The translations under genes and the position numbers were made by a program. This document shows, in pieces, positions 16,397-24,212 of a DNA stretch of 64,000 bases. The first letter of the stretch is position 1, and each line of letters opens with the position of its first letter. Origin of the DNA: Flavobacterium nitrogenifigens (GTDB taxonomy: Bacteria > Bacteroidota > Bacteroidia > Flavobacteriales > Flavobacteriaceae); NCBI RefSeq assembly GCF_003254565.1, contig NZ_QJRI01000178.1, positions 186,001-250,000 on the forward strand. Direction: 5' to 3'. The notes under the pieces are model-generated. The model was not told the origin of the DNA and ran no database searches. It saw only the letters and a list, made by a program, of their open reading frames with translations.

Positions 16397-16849
16397 TTAT
16401 TTCAAAATTTGCGAAGCGTGTTCTTTTGTTTTCACTTTTTCAATTACTTCTTCTATAATTCCTTTTTCGTTGATTACGAAAGTAGTTCTATGAATTCCAT
16501 CATATTCTCTTCCCATAAATTTCTTTGGCCCCCAAACTCCAAATGCATTAATAACCGATTTGTCTTCGTCTGCGATTAACGGAAAAGGCAATTCATATTT
16601 ATCCTTAAACTTGATTTGCGCTTTTGCACTATCAGCACTTACTCCTAAAAGCTCGTAATTATTAGCTTGAAAACGATGAAAATTATCTCTCAAATCACAG
16701 GCCTCAGCTGTGCATCCTGGAGTACTTGCTTTTGGATAAAAGAAAACAACCAGTTTCTTTCCTGCGTAATCTGCTAATTTATGTGTTTTTCCGTCTTGAT
16801 CTGTTCCTGAAAAATTTGGTGCTTTATCTCCGGCTTTTAATGTTGTCAT
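16397..16849 (-). CDS. bcp: thioredoxin-dependent thiol peroxidase (Bcp/PrxQ)
   Basis: A 150-residue peroxiredoxin reducing H2O2 and organic hydroperoxides in the cytosol with thioredoxin as donor. The motif YPKASTPGCTAEACDLRD (about 38-55) contains peroxidatic Cys46 and, five residues on, the resolving Cys51, as in the atypical two-Cys PrxQ group. KAPNFSGTDQDGKTHKLADY and GVSADSAKAQIKFKDKYELP are typical of the family. The length matches Bcp. It is monocistronic. The gene ends just beyond the poly-A/T edge of the nested palindrome, which may act as its terminator. Confidence 0.95.
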   Translation of the reverse strand: MTTLKAGDKAPNFSGTDQDGKTHKLADYAGKKLVVFFYPKASTPGCTAEACDLRDNFHRFQANNYELLGVSADSAKAQIKFKDKYELPFPLIADEDKSVINAFGVWGPKKFMGREYDGIHRTTFVINEKGIIEEVIEKVKTKEHASQILK

Positions 16850-16931
16850 ATCTTTGTTATTTTAGATTGTTTATTTTAGACTTTAGATTAACAAAGATAA
16901 CTCATAACTTATAATTCATAACTTTTTTCAT

Positions 16932-17070
16932 GCCCCAGATTGCAGTGAAAACCCCGGAATTATGATAGCTTACATTTTTTGTATTTAAAAAGCGACCAAC
17001 GGAAGCTCTTTTAAATACTTAAAAATGTTGCTAGCATAATGAGGAGTTGAAACGGAAAGCTGGATTAGGC
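16932..17070 (+). ncRNA. structured intergenic element, candidate RNA or repeat
   Basis: The ends GCCCCAG (16932-16938) and CTGGATTAGGC (about 17060-17070) can pair. Inside, ATTATGATAGC (16959-16969) pairs with GCTAGCATAAT (17030-17040) with one mismatch, and GTATTTAAAAAG (16981) pairs with CTCTTTTAAATAC (17006). The conserved-looking words ATTGCAGTGAAAA and GTTGAAACGGAAAGC flank the stem. It resembles a recurrent flavobacterial intergenic motif (possibly the Flavo-1 class), but the match is from memory. Strand is uncertain. Confidence 0.4.
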
Positions 17071-17115
17071 ACATCATTAAAATTATACTATTTTTACAGT
17101 ATTAAAAACACGGAA

Positions 17116-17778
17116 ATGAATAAAGAAGCTCGCGTACAATTTGTTATCGACACCTTAAAAGAACTCTACCCTACTATACCTGTTCCGCTTGACCATAAAG
17201 ATCCTTACACGCTTTTGATTGCAGTTTTGTTATCCGCTCAATGCACCGATGTTCGTGTGAACCAGATTACACCGCTGCTTTTTGCAAAAGCTGATAATCC
17301 GTATGATATGGTTAAAATGTCTATTGAGGAAATCAAAGAAATTATTCGTCCGTGCGGTTTATCTCCAATGAAATCAAAAGGAATTCATGGGTTATCTGAA
17401 ATTTTGATTGAAAAGCATAATGGCGAAGTTCCACAGAGTTTTGAAGCGCTTGAGGCTTTACCAGCGGTTGGACATAAAACGGCAAGCGTGGTAATGTCAC
17501 AGGCTTTTGGCGTTCCTGCTTTTCCTGTGGATACCCACATTCACAGATTAATGTACCGATGGAATTTATCTAATGGAAAAAATGTAGCGCAAACCGAGAA
17601 AGATGCTAAAAGATTATTCCCGAGAGAATTATGGAATGACTTGCATTTGCAGATTATTTGGTACGGCCGAGAATATTCTCCAGCTCGTGGATGGAATCTA
17701 GAAAAAGACATTATTACTAAGACTGTCGGAAAGAAATCTCTAATTGAAGAACTAGAAAAAACAGTTTCAAAAAAATAA
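17116..17778 (+). CDS. nth: endonuclease III-like DNA glycosylase, without cluster cysteines
   Basis: Base-excision repair glycosylase/AP-lyase of the HhH-GPD family, about 220 residues from this ATG. An upstream in-frame GTG/ATG extension (from 17047) would run through the structured element and is unlikely. Features are LLIAVLLSAQCTDVRVNQ, the helix-hairpin-helix LPAVGHKTASVV with catalytic Lys, and PVDTHIHRLMYRW with catalytic Asp. The four C-terminal Cys that hold the [4Fe-4S] cluster in E. coli Nth are absent; the corresponding region reads WYGREYSPARGWNLEKD. The glycosylase core is intact, so activity on oxidised pyrimidines is plausible. It ends at a hairpin at 17779. Confidence 0.9.
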   Translation: MNKEARVQFVIDTLKELYPTIPVPLDHKDPYTLLIAVLLSAQCTDVRVNQITPLLFAKADNPYDMVKMSIEEIKEIIRPCGLSPMKSKGIHGLSEILIEKHNGEVPQSFEALEALPAVGHKTASVVMSQAFGVPAFPVDTHIHRLMYRWNLSNGKNVAQTEKDAKRLFPRELWNDLHLQIIWYGREYSPARGWNLEKDIITKTVGKKSLIEELEKTVSKK

Positions 17779-17804
17779 AGCACAAAGATTAAAGATCTTT
17801 GTGC
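17779..17804 (+). terminator. hairpin after nth
   Basis: AGCACAAAGAT (17779-17789) and ATCTTTGTGCT (17794-17804) form an 11-bp stem overlapping the stop codon. There is no long T-run, so termination strength is uncertain. Confidence 0.6.
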
Positions 17805-17891
17805 TATAATGTGCCAATTAGAAAATTAGACAATGTGTTCGGAATCTGTAGAAATTTTCTAATTATCAAATTTTCTCATTACCCAATTTAT

Positions 17892-18956
17892 TTACATTCC
17901 CGCTTTTAGAGCATTATATTCAGCTGTCATGTCAAGCGATCTATAAACACCTAGCAATGTTTTTGTTGCATCTGGATTTTTTGGTTCTAGTGTAAGTACT
18001 TTTTTCAGATACGGAATTGCACTTCTTGTAATATCATCTTTTCTAGCATTAAGCTTATCGTACTTCTGCATCTCAGCTGGCGTAGTCCCCAATGAAGATA
18101 TTTCATCAGCCAAGTCTTTCTTCATTTGCAGCTTTAAGTAAGCCAAATTAATATAGGCATCCACATAATTCGGATTCAATTCTAAAACGTAATTATATAC
18201 CGTTTCAGCTTTAGAATAATCTTTTCTTTCAAGGTATGCATAAGCAAGATTATTGTTTACTTCTAATTTTTTAGAAGGCACAGATTCTGTTCTTGGTTTT
18301 TCATAGAATCCCTGCTGAATTGCTGATTCTCTAGCTTTTGGCGAAACGAAAGCGTCCTCTTCTTTTGTTTTCTTGTTTGTAGCATAATACAAAACTCCTT
18401 TTCCTGAGAAATTAATCTTTTTCAAAAGTTCGTAATAGGTAACTGCTGCGTTGAAATCTTTTGCATTTATAGACGAAGATGCCGCGTTATATAAGTTGAT
18501 AGTATCTTTCTTATCGAATAAATACACCTTATAGCTTTTCTCGGCACTTTCTTTAAATTTTCCGGCGTTAAAATCAGCCATTGCTCCATTTACAAGACTG
18601 GCTTTCATATCTTTTAAAGCCATATTAGCTTTAATTGTCCATTTAAATTTGCCCGATTCATTCTCGTACAAGAATACGTCTTGATATGATTGCGATGCTA
18701 ATGTAAAATTATTAGCTGCATCTACATTTTTTACAGCCAAATCTTTTAGGACATTACCTTTTAAATAGTAATAATCAGATTTGTCTTCGTCAGATGCGTT
18801 AAGAATAAGGTATTCTGTTTTGGTTAAAATTGCCAAAGCTTCTTGGCTATTTCCTTTATCAAATAAAGATTGCGCTTCTTTAATTTTGTCTTTCTGAGCA
18901 AATGCGCCAATACTTATCATTAATAAGCATGACAACATTTTAATGTTCTCTTTCAT
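17892..18956 (-). CDS. secreted tetratricopeptide repeat protein
   Basis: A 354-residue protein with a signal peptide (MKENIKMLSCLLMISIGAFAQ, cleavage probably after FAQ) and several TPR units. The clearest are about 28-60 (IKEAQSLFDKGNSQEALAIL), 230-275 (NNLAYAYLERKDYSKAETVY and the following LNPNYVDAYINLAYLKLQ) and the C-terminal VLTLEPKNPDATKTLLGVY. It probably acts as a periplasmic scaffold; no partner is evident. The gene is isolated between nth (convergent) and a 537-base gene-poor region. No enzymatic domain seen. Confidence 0.8.
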   Translation of the reverse strand: MKENIKMLSCLLMISIGAFAQKDKIKEAQSLFDKGNSQEALAILTKTEYLILNASDEDKSDYYYLKGNVLKDLAVKNVDAANNFTLASQSYQDVFLYENESGKFKWTIKANMALKDMKASLVNGAMADFNAGKFKESAEKSYKVYLFDKKDTINLYNAASSSINAKDFNAAVTYYELLKKINFSGKGVLYYATNKKTKEEDAFVSPKARESAIQQGFYEKPRTESVPSKKLEVNNNLAYAYLERKDYSKAETVYNYVLELNPNYVDAYINLAYLKLQMKKDLADEISSLGTTPAEMQKYDKLNARKDDITRSAIPYLKKVLTLEPKNPDATKTLLGVYRSLDMTAEYNALKAGM

Positions 18957-19493
18957 TTTGCGGTTAAGTTTTGGTGGTTAAATGATTTTCTTAGCTTGTT
19001 TTGAGGTACAGTAAAAGAGATAATTAAACTGGTTCAAAAATTATCTTTTATTACCATTTTATGAGTAACATTTGCTGGTCCAAATAGTCTCTCAAAAAAT
19101 CAAATGAACATCAAACTTAACAAAATAAAGCAGGGTAGTTTTTCTTCATAAACAATCTGTTTTGGGGTTAAATATTTAATTCTTAATGTATTATTTTTAT
19201 AATCCTTAGCTAAAACCAACCTTTCAATACGAATAACACTCAATAAACGCATTTATATCGACTAAAAAACTAGTTTTTTAACTAAAATAGAATTAAAAAC
19301 CAAACAAACCCATAAAATCTAATCAAAATATTAAATTTTAACAAATAGAAGGAAAAATGCTGTAAAAACCTTATACTTTTTCACACAAAAAAACTCACTA
19401 CATGTATATTAAAATATACAAAGAGTGAGTTCTTAAACCAAAACGACCATTTGGTTTGTTTTTTATAAACATCCGACAGGAGCAGTGGGCTGT
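18957..19493. other. gene-poor region between TPR gene and small ORF
   Basis: AT-rich, with no convincing coding frame. It contains a stem at about 19014-19051 (AAGAGATAATT with AATTATCTTTT) in the probable leader of the TPR gene. A hairpin is at about 19390-19428 (AACTCACT / AGTGAGTT with inner TGTATAT / ATATACA), followed by AAACCAAA / TTTGGTTT at about 19436-19459. These last two could end the leftward sigma-factor transcript. Confidence 0.5.
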
Positions 19494-19637
19494 TTAGTTA
19501 GCTATAATCTCAAAATTTTTATCGTCAATCTTAACAACAGTTAAGGCTTTTGAATAATTCAATAAAAAAGAAACGACTTCTTTTTTAGGTTTAAGATTTT
19601 TAGAAGCTTGTGCTTTTTTTGAGTAAATTTTCCCCAT
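19494..19637 (-). CDS. 47-codon small protein downstream of the sigma gene
   Basis: An open frame of 47 codons plus stop, ATG at 19637, encoding a basic, soluble peptide: MGKIYSKKAQASKNLKPKKE, then VVSFLLNYSKALTVV, ending KIDDKNFEIIAN. It lies 51 bases downstream of the sigma-factor gene on the same strand. Coding character is supported by a Lys/Leu pattern typical of this genome and an amphipathic segment VVSFLLNYSKAL. I recall similar short flavobacterial proteins, but that is only an impression. It might be co-transcribed with the sigma factor and modulate it. The role is unproven. Confidence 0.5.
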   Translation of the reverse strand: MGKIYSKKAQASKNLKPKKEVVSFLLNYSKALTVVKIDDKNFEIIAN

Positions 19638-19688
19638 ACTATCAAGAATGTTTTATACTAGTATAACGGGCTAATTATCAAAATAGTA

Positions 19689-20273
19689 TTAGTTGGTTAA
19701 AATAATTTGATGTTTATCTATTATTTTTCTCAAATTCATCAGTGCATAACGCATTCTTCCTAGTGCTGTATTGATGCTTACGCCTGTTACTTCTGAGATT
19801 TCTTTAAAGCTCATATCTTGGTACATACGCATTACAAGTACCTCTTTTTGATCTTCAGGAAGTTCTTCGATTAGCTTTTTTAAATCAAGTTCTACCTGAT
19901 CAACAATCATTTTGCCTTCAATTGTAAGCGCATCGTCTGACATAATAGAGAAGATAGAAAATTCTTCTGTTTCTCTATACATTGGCATTTTTTTGGTTTT
20001 ACGAAAATGATCAACGATTAAGTTATGAGAAATACGCATTACCCAAGGCAAAAACTTACCTTCTTCGTTGTACGAATTGCTTTTTAAAGTTTTAATAACT
20101 TTAATAAATGTATCTTGAAAAATATCATTTGAAATATCTCTATCAGCTATCTTAGAATATATAAACCCATATATCTTAGATTCGTGCCTTTTTATTAATG
20201 TTGCCAGTGCAGCTTCGCTACCGTCAACATAATTTTTTACTAATAGAGCGTCTGGAGTATGCAGATCAGCCAT
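19689..20273 (-). CDS. RNA polymerase sigma-70/ECF-type sigma factor
   Basis: A 194-residue sigma factor with region 2 (IFQDTFIKVIK and LPWVMRISHNLIVDHFRKTK, about 50-92) and region 4 (LPEDQKEVLVMRMYQDMSFKEISEVTGVSINTALGRMRYAL, split helix-turn-helix, about 138-178). No adjacent anti-sigma gene is seen; a 47-codon ORF follows instead. The long linker between regions 2 and 4 (about 95-135) is Met/acid rich. A very good Bacteroidota promoter is at 20375-20407, giving a leader of about 95 bases and suggesting constitutive housekeeping-sigma transcription. Confidence 0.9.
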   Translation of the reverse strand: MADLHTPDALLVKNYVDGSEAALATLIKRHESKIYGFIYSKIADRDISNDIFQDTFIKVIKTLKSNSYNEEGKFLPWVMRISHNLIVDHFRKTKKMPMYRETEEFSIFSIMSDDALTIEGKMIVDQVELDLKKLIEELPEDQKEVLVMRMYQDMSFKEISEVTGVSINTALGRMRYALMNLRKIIDKHQIILTN

Positions 20274-20374
20274 AATAACTACTTTTTTTAGTTTTATTTT
20301 AAAATTTGGAGTATTTTCTAAAAAGTAGTTTTTCTATATAGGCGTATCTTTTTTGATTATGTTAATATTGCGAC

Positions 20375-20407
20375 CAAATTTAACAAATTTTACTTTTAAA
20401 AAGCAAA
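20375..20407 (-). promoter_or_regulatory. Bacteroidota promoter of the sigma-factor gene
   Basis: Reading leftward, TTTG (complement of 20404-20407) and TAAATTTG (complement of 20375-20382) are separated by 21 bases, an excellent fit to TTTG-N(19-23)-TAnnTTTG. The remaining 20408-20767 is AT-rich spacer in which I see no gene. Confidence 0.65.
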
Positions 20408-20772
20408 TAAAATCATTAATTATTGTTAGTAAAACTTTTATTAATATACAATAAACATAAATTTTACCTAAAAAGAGCTAAAGATCCGTAAAACAAAAGC
20501 TCTCAAAAAATGTTAAAAAACAAACATAAATAACTTACAATTAGCAAGATAAATTTTAATTATTAGATTAAATCTGAATTTAAATTACAATTTTTCCTCT
20601 AATAAATAAACAAATACTCGATAATTTTCTAAAAAAACCTTTAAACTGCATCTTTTCACATTTTAAAAATTGATTTTTTTCTGACAAAAGAGATTCATCA
20701 ACAAGTATTTTTTACGATAAAATAGTTAAGATTTGGAACTAAATCCTTAACTAAATCCAATTCAAAATTGAT

Positions 20773-20780
20773 TACTTTTG
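20773..20780 (+). promoter_or_regulatory. -7 box before uvrA
   Basis: TACTTTTG matches TAnnTTTG and lies 17 bases before the ATG at 20798. It overlaps the alternative upstream TTG start (20768), arguing against that start. Confidence 0.45.
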
Positions 20781-20797
20781 TAAAAATTGACTTTTTT

Positions 20798-23593
20798 ATG
20801 CAAATTGACCTTTCTAAAATAGATCCAAAATCAAATATTATAATTAAAGGAGCACAGGTACATAATCTAAAAAATGTAGATGTTGTTATTCCGAGAAATA
20901 AACTGGTTGTTATTACAGGTCTTTCAGGATCAGGAAAATCGAGTTTAGCTTTTGACACTTTATATGCTGAAGGACAAAGACGTTATGTAGAAAGTTTGTC
21001 GTCTTATGCTCGTCAGTTTTTGGGGCGTCTAGACAAACCGAAAGTAGAATATATTAAAGGTATTGCTCCTGCAATTGCAATTGAGCAAAAAGTAAATACA
21101 ACCAATGCCCGTTCTACTGTTGGAACTTCTACCGAAATATACGATTACATCAAACTTTTGTTTGCCAGAATTGGACGCACGTACTCTCCTATTTCTGGAC
21201 AGGAAGTTAAAAAAAATACGGTTACAGATGTTATCTCTGATGTTAAGGGGCTTCCTCTAGACAGCAGATGGCTGTTGCTTGCTCCTATTCATCTTGAAGA
21301 AGGAAGACAGCTGGAAGACAAACTGAAAGTACTTTTACAGCAAGGTTTTGCTCGTATTTTGGTTGATAACGAAATGGTTCGTCTTGATGAATTTTCGGCT
21401 TCAGACTTACATCAATTCGACAATAAAGACATACTTCTTATAATTGACCGTATTGTAGTTAAAGAGGAAGAAGAATTCTACAATCGTCTAGCTGACGCCG
21501 TTCAGACTGCTTTTTTTGAAGGAAAAGGAATTTGTTTCCTGCAAGAATTAAATGGCGAAAAAAGATTTTCTTACTCTAATAATTTTGAGCTTGACGGAAT
21601 AACTTTTCTAGAGCCAAATGTTCATTTATTCAGTTTCAATAATCCATACGGAGCTTGCCCTGTATGTGAAGGCTACGGAAATATAATTGGTATTGATGCC
21701 GACCTTGTAGTTCCAAACACTGCATTATCTATTTATGAAAGTGCCATTTATCCTTGGCGCGGCGAAAGCATGAGCTGGTATAAAGATGAATTGGTAAAAC
21801 ATGCCTATAAATTTGATTTCCCAATTCACAAACCTTATTTTCAATTAACTGAAGAGCAAAAAGATTTAATCTGGACTGGAAATCAATATTTTCAAGGTCT
21901 GAATGATTTCTTTAGGGAATTAGAAGAAAAAAATTATAAGATTCAAAACCGAGTAATGTTATCACGTTACCGCGGAAAAACCAAATGTCATGCCTGTAAA
22001 GGAAAACGCTTACGCGAAGAAGCTTCGTATGTGAAAATCAACGGAAAAACAGTTTCTGATTTGGTTGACTTACCAATTAAGCATTTGGTTACATTCTTTA
22101 AAAACATTGACTTAAATCAGTACGAACAGCAGATTGCCAAACGACTAATGATCGAAATTAATAATCGTTTGTCTTTTTTATCTGAAGTTGGTTTAGATTA
22201 CCTTACTCTAAATAGAAATTCTGCTACTCTCTCTGGTGGAGAATCACAGCGAATTAACCTTGCCACTTCTCTTGGAAGCAGCTTGGTTGGATCTATGTAT
22301 ATCCTCGACGAACCAAGTATTGGTCTGCATCCTAAAGATTCTGAAAGATTAATCAAAGTACTGCTTTCTCTTCGTGATCTTGGCAACACTGTAATTGTGG
22401 TTGAACATGATGAAGACATTATGAAAGCTGCCGATATGATTATTGACATTGGTCCTGAGGCAGGAACTTTTGGAGGAAAATTGGTTGCTCAAGGAACTTA
22501 TGATGAAATTTTAAAATCAGATTCTTTGACCGCAAAATATTTAAATGGTGACTTGGAAATTTCTGTTCCGAAAAAAAGAAGGAAATTCAAAAATCATATA
22601 GATATAATAGGTGCGCGCGAAAACAACTTAAAAAATATTGATGTTACTTTTCCTTTGGATGTTCTAACCGTTGTAACAGGAGTATCTGGAAGTGGAAAAA
22701 GTACTTTAATAAAGAAAATTTTGTTTCCTGCCGTTCAGAAAAAATTAGAAAGTGCTGCTGAAAAAGCAGGGCAATTTACCGAGATTTCAGGATCTTTTTC
22801 TCACATTAAACATATTGAATACGTTGACCAAAATCCGATTGGAAGAAGCTCTAGATCAAATCCGGTTACCTATATCAAAGCGTATGATGATATTCGTGAT
22901 TTGTATGCCAAAGAAAAATTGTCAAAAATAAGAGGTTATCAAGCCAAACATTTTTCTTTTAATGTTGACGGTGGACGTTGCGAAACTTGTAAAGGAGAAG
23001 GCTCTATAAATGTCGAAATGGTTTTTATGGCCGATGTTTCGCTTCCTTGTGAAACCTGCGGAGGAAAACGATTTAAAAAAGAGATTTTAGAAGTTACTTT
23101 TGACAATCAAAACATCAATGATATTCTTACAATGACCATTGATGATGCTATTGCTTTTTTCGAGAAAAACAAACAGTCTAAAATCACTCAAAAATTGCAA
23201 CCTTTGCAAGATGTTGGTTTAGGATATGTTCAATTAGGACAATCTTCTTCTACTCTATCTGGTGGAGAGGCACAGCGTATTAAGTTGGCTTCTTTCCTTG
23301 TAAAAGGTGCAACAAAAGAAAAAGCCTTATTTGTTTTTGACGAACCTACAACTGGTCTTCACTTTCACGACATTAAAAAACTTTTAGCATCGTTTGATGC
23401 TCTAATAGAAAAAGGACATTCGATAATTGTCATCGAACATAATCTGGATCTAATTAAATGTGCCGATTGGATACTTGATTTAGGACCCGAAGGTGGAGAA
23501 AATGGTGGTCATTTGTTAGCATCGGGAACTCCAGAAGATATTCTAAAAGTTAAAGAATCTGTAACGGGTGTTTATTTAAAAGACAAATTGTAA
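20798..23593 (+). CDS. uvrA: excinuclease ABC subunit A
   Basis: DNA-damage recognition ATPase of nucleotide excision repair, about 931 residues from this ATG. The upstream TTG at 20768 would add ten residues but overlaps the -7 box. Walker A GLSGSGKSS at the N-terminus is followed by SLAFDTLYAEGQRRYVESLS. Zinc motifs are CPVCEGYG...CHACKGKR and CETCKGEG...CETCGGKRF, and there are two ABC signatures (LSGGESQR and LSGGEAQR) with Walker B YILDEPS and FVFDEPT. The second Walker A is GVSGSGKSTL. Length and all motifs are complete. It is monocistronic, ended by the hairpin at 23616. It works with UvrB and UvrC, which are not in the window. Confidence 0.97.
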   Translation: MQIDLSKIDPKSNIIIKGAQVHNLKNVDVVIPRNKLVVITGLSGSGKSSLAFDTLYAEGQRRYVESLSSYARQFLGRLDKPKVEYIKGIAPAIAIEQKVNTTNARSTVGTSTEIYDYIKLLFARIGRTYSPISGQEVKKNTVTDVISDVKGLPLDSRWLLLAPIHLEEGRQLEDKLKVLLQQGFARILVDNEMVRLDEFSASDLHQFDNKDILLIIDRIVVKEEEEFYNRLADAVQTAFFEGKGICFLQELNGEKRFSYSNNFELDGITFLEPNVHLFSFNNPYGACPVCEGYGNIIGIDADLVVPNTALSIYESAIYPWRGESMSWYKDELVKHAYKFDFPIHKPYFQLTEEQKDLIWTGNQYFQGLNDFFRELEEKNYKIQNRVMLSRYRGKTKCHACKGKRLREEASYVKINGKTVSDLVDLPIKHLVTFFKNIDLNQYEQQIAKRLMIEINNRLSFLSEVGLDYLTLNRNSATLSGGESQRINLATSLGSSLVGSMYILDEPSIGLHPKDSERLIKVLLSLRDLGNTVIVVEHDEDIMKAADMIIDIGPEAGTFGGKLVAQGTYDEILKSDSLTAKYLNGDLEISVPKKRRKFKNHIDIIGARENNLKNIDVTFPLDVLTVVTGVSGSGKSTLIKKILFPAVQKKLESAAEKAGQFTEISGSFSHIKHIEYVDQNPIGRSSRSNPVTYIKAYDDIRDLYAKEKLSKIRGYQAKHFSFNVDGGRCETCKGEGSINVEMVFMADVSLPCETCGGKRFKKEILEVTFDNQNINDILTMTIDDAIAFFEKNKQSKITQKLQPLQDVGLGYVQLGQSSSTLSGGEAQRIKLASFLVKGATKEKALFVFDEPTTGLHFHDIKKLLASFDALIEKGHSIIVIEHNLDLIKCADWILDLGPEGGENGGHLLASGTPEDILKVKESVTGVYLKDKL

Positions 23594-23615
23594 CATCTAA
23601 CCGTTTTTAAATAAT

Positions 23616-23656
23616 AAAGCCATAAGTACAATTGATTAGTTTGTATTTATGGCTTT
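23616..23656 (+). terminator. terminator after uvrA
   Basis: AAAGCCATAA plus ACAA (23616-23631) pair with TTGT plus TTATGGCTTT (23641-23656), interrupted by small bulges and followed by a T-rich tail. It also suits the convergent gene at 23684. Confidence 0.75.
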
Positions 23657-23683
23657 ATATTTTTATTTCTCTTTTTAATGTTC

Positions 23684-23983
23684 TTAAGCTACCAAACATC
23701 TTTCTTCAAAAGGAAGACCATCTTCATCAATAGCTACTAAAATCTTTTTCTGTTTTGAAGCCTCAAAAGTAAGATACAGCCACGCAAATGACCACAAACC
23801 AAGAGTTAAACAGAAAATCATAAAATTTAAACTGTGATTAACCACTTTTCCGCCTTTAGATAAGACTGCGAAAAGAAGCTCATCATTCCTTTCTTCTAAA
23901 GTAAATCCGTTATGAACCTTGTTTGATATCATATTAGAAAATACTTGCATGCTTTGTTCATGGCTGAGATGATTGTACTTCAT
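23684..23983 (-). CDS. small membrane protein, unknown function
   Basis: About 99 residues from the ATG at 23983 (MKYNHLSHEQSMQVF). An 18-residue longer form starting at 24037 is possible but has a non-membrane, Cys-containing leader. It has one strong hydrophobic segment (about 55-78: FMIFCLTLGLWSFAWLYLTF) flanked by soluble parts ending in DEDGLPFEERCLVA. No family recognised. It is a single gene between uvrA (convergent) and the MscS gene, with 175 bases of AT-rich spacer upstream in which I see nothing. Confidence 0.6.
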   Translation of the reverse strand: MKYNHLSHEQSMQVFSNMISNKVHNGFTLEERNDELLFAVLSKGGKVVNHSLNFMIFCLTLGLWSFAWLYLTFEASKQKKILVAIDEDGLPFEERCLVA

Positions 23984-24212
23984 AATTACTAATCTACAAT
24001 TAATTCTGGTTACACTTTTATTCGTAATTTCCTGCAAAAATTTTTAATCTTAAAAAATAAAAAAATACCTACATTTAATCGTTTTCTTAGAAAAAAAACT
24101 ATGTTTTAAGCAAAGTACTGCTAAACATTCATGATAAAGTTAATTTTTATTCAATTAATTACAAAGTATTCAAGTGTTAAATTTTTAAATTTAATCACTC
24201 GTTATCAATTAT

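Noticed and set aside
17047..17115. 23-codon upstream extension of nth
   Set aside because: It passes through the structured intergenic element and adds residues not typical of the family. The ATG at 17116 gives a normal length.
19014..19051. Stem with ATTATCTTTTATTA resembling the norB operator half
   Set aside because: The arms are separated by a long loop and the full palindrome is absent, so it is likely just a leader hairpin of the TPR gene.
20768..20797. TTG start of uvrA giving 10 extra residues
   Set aside because: It overlaps the predicted -7 box (20773-20780). The ATG at 20798 begins the conserved UvrA N-terminus.
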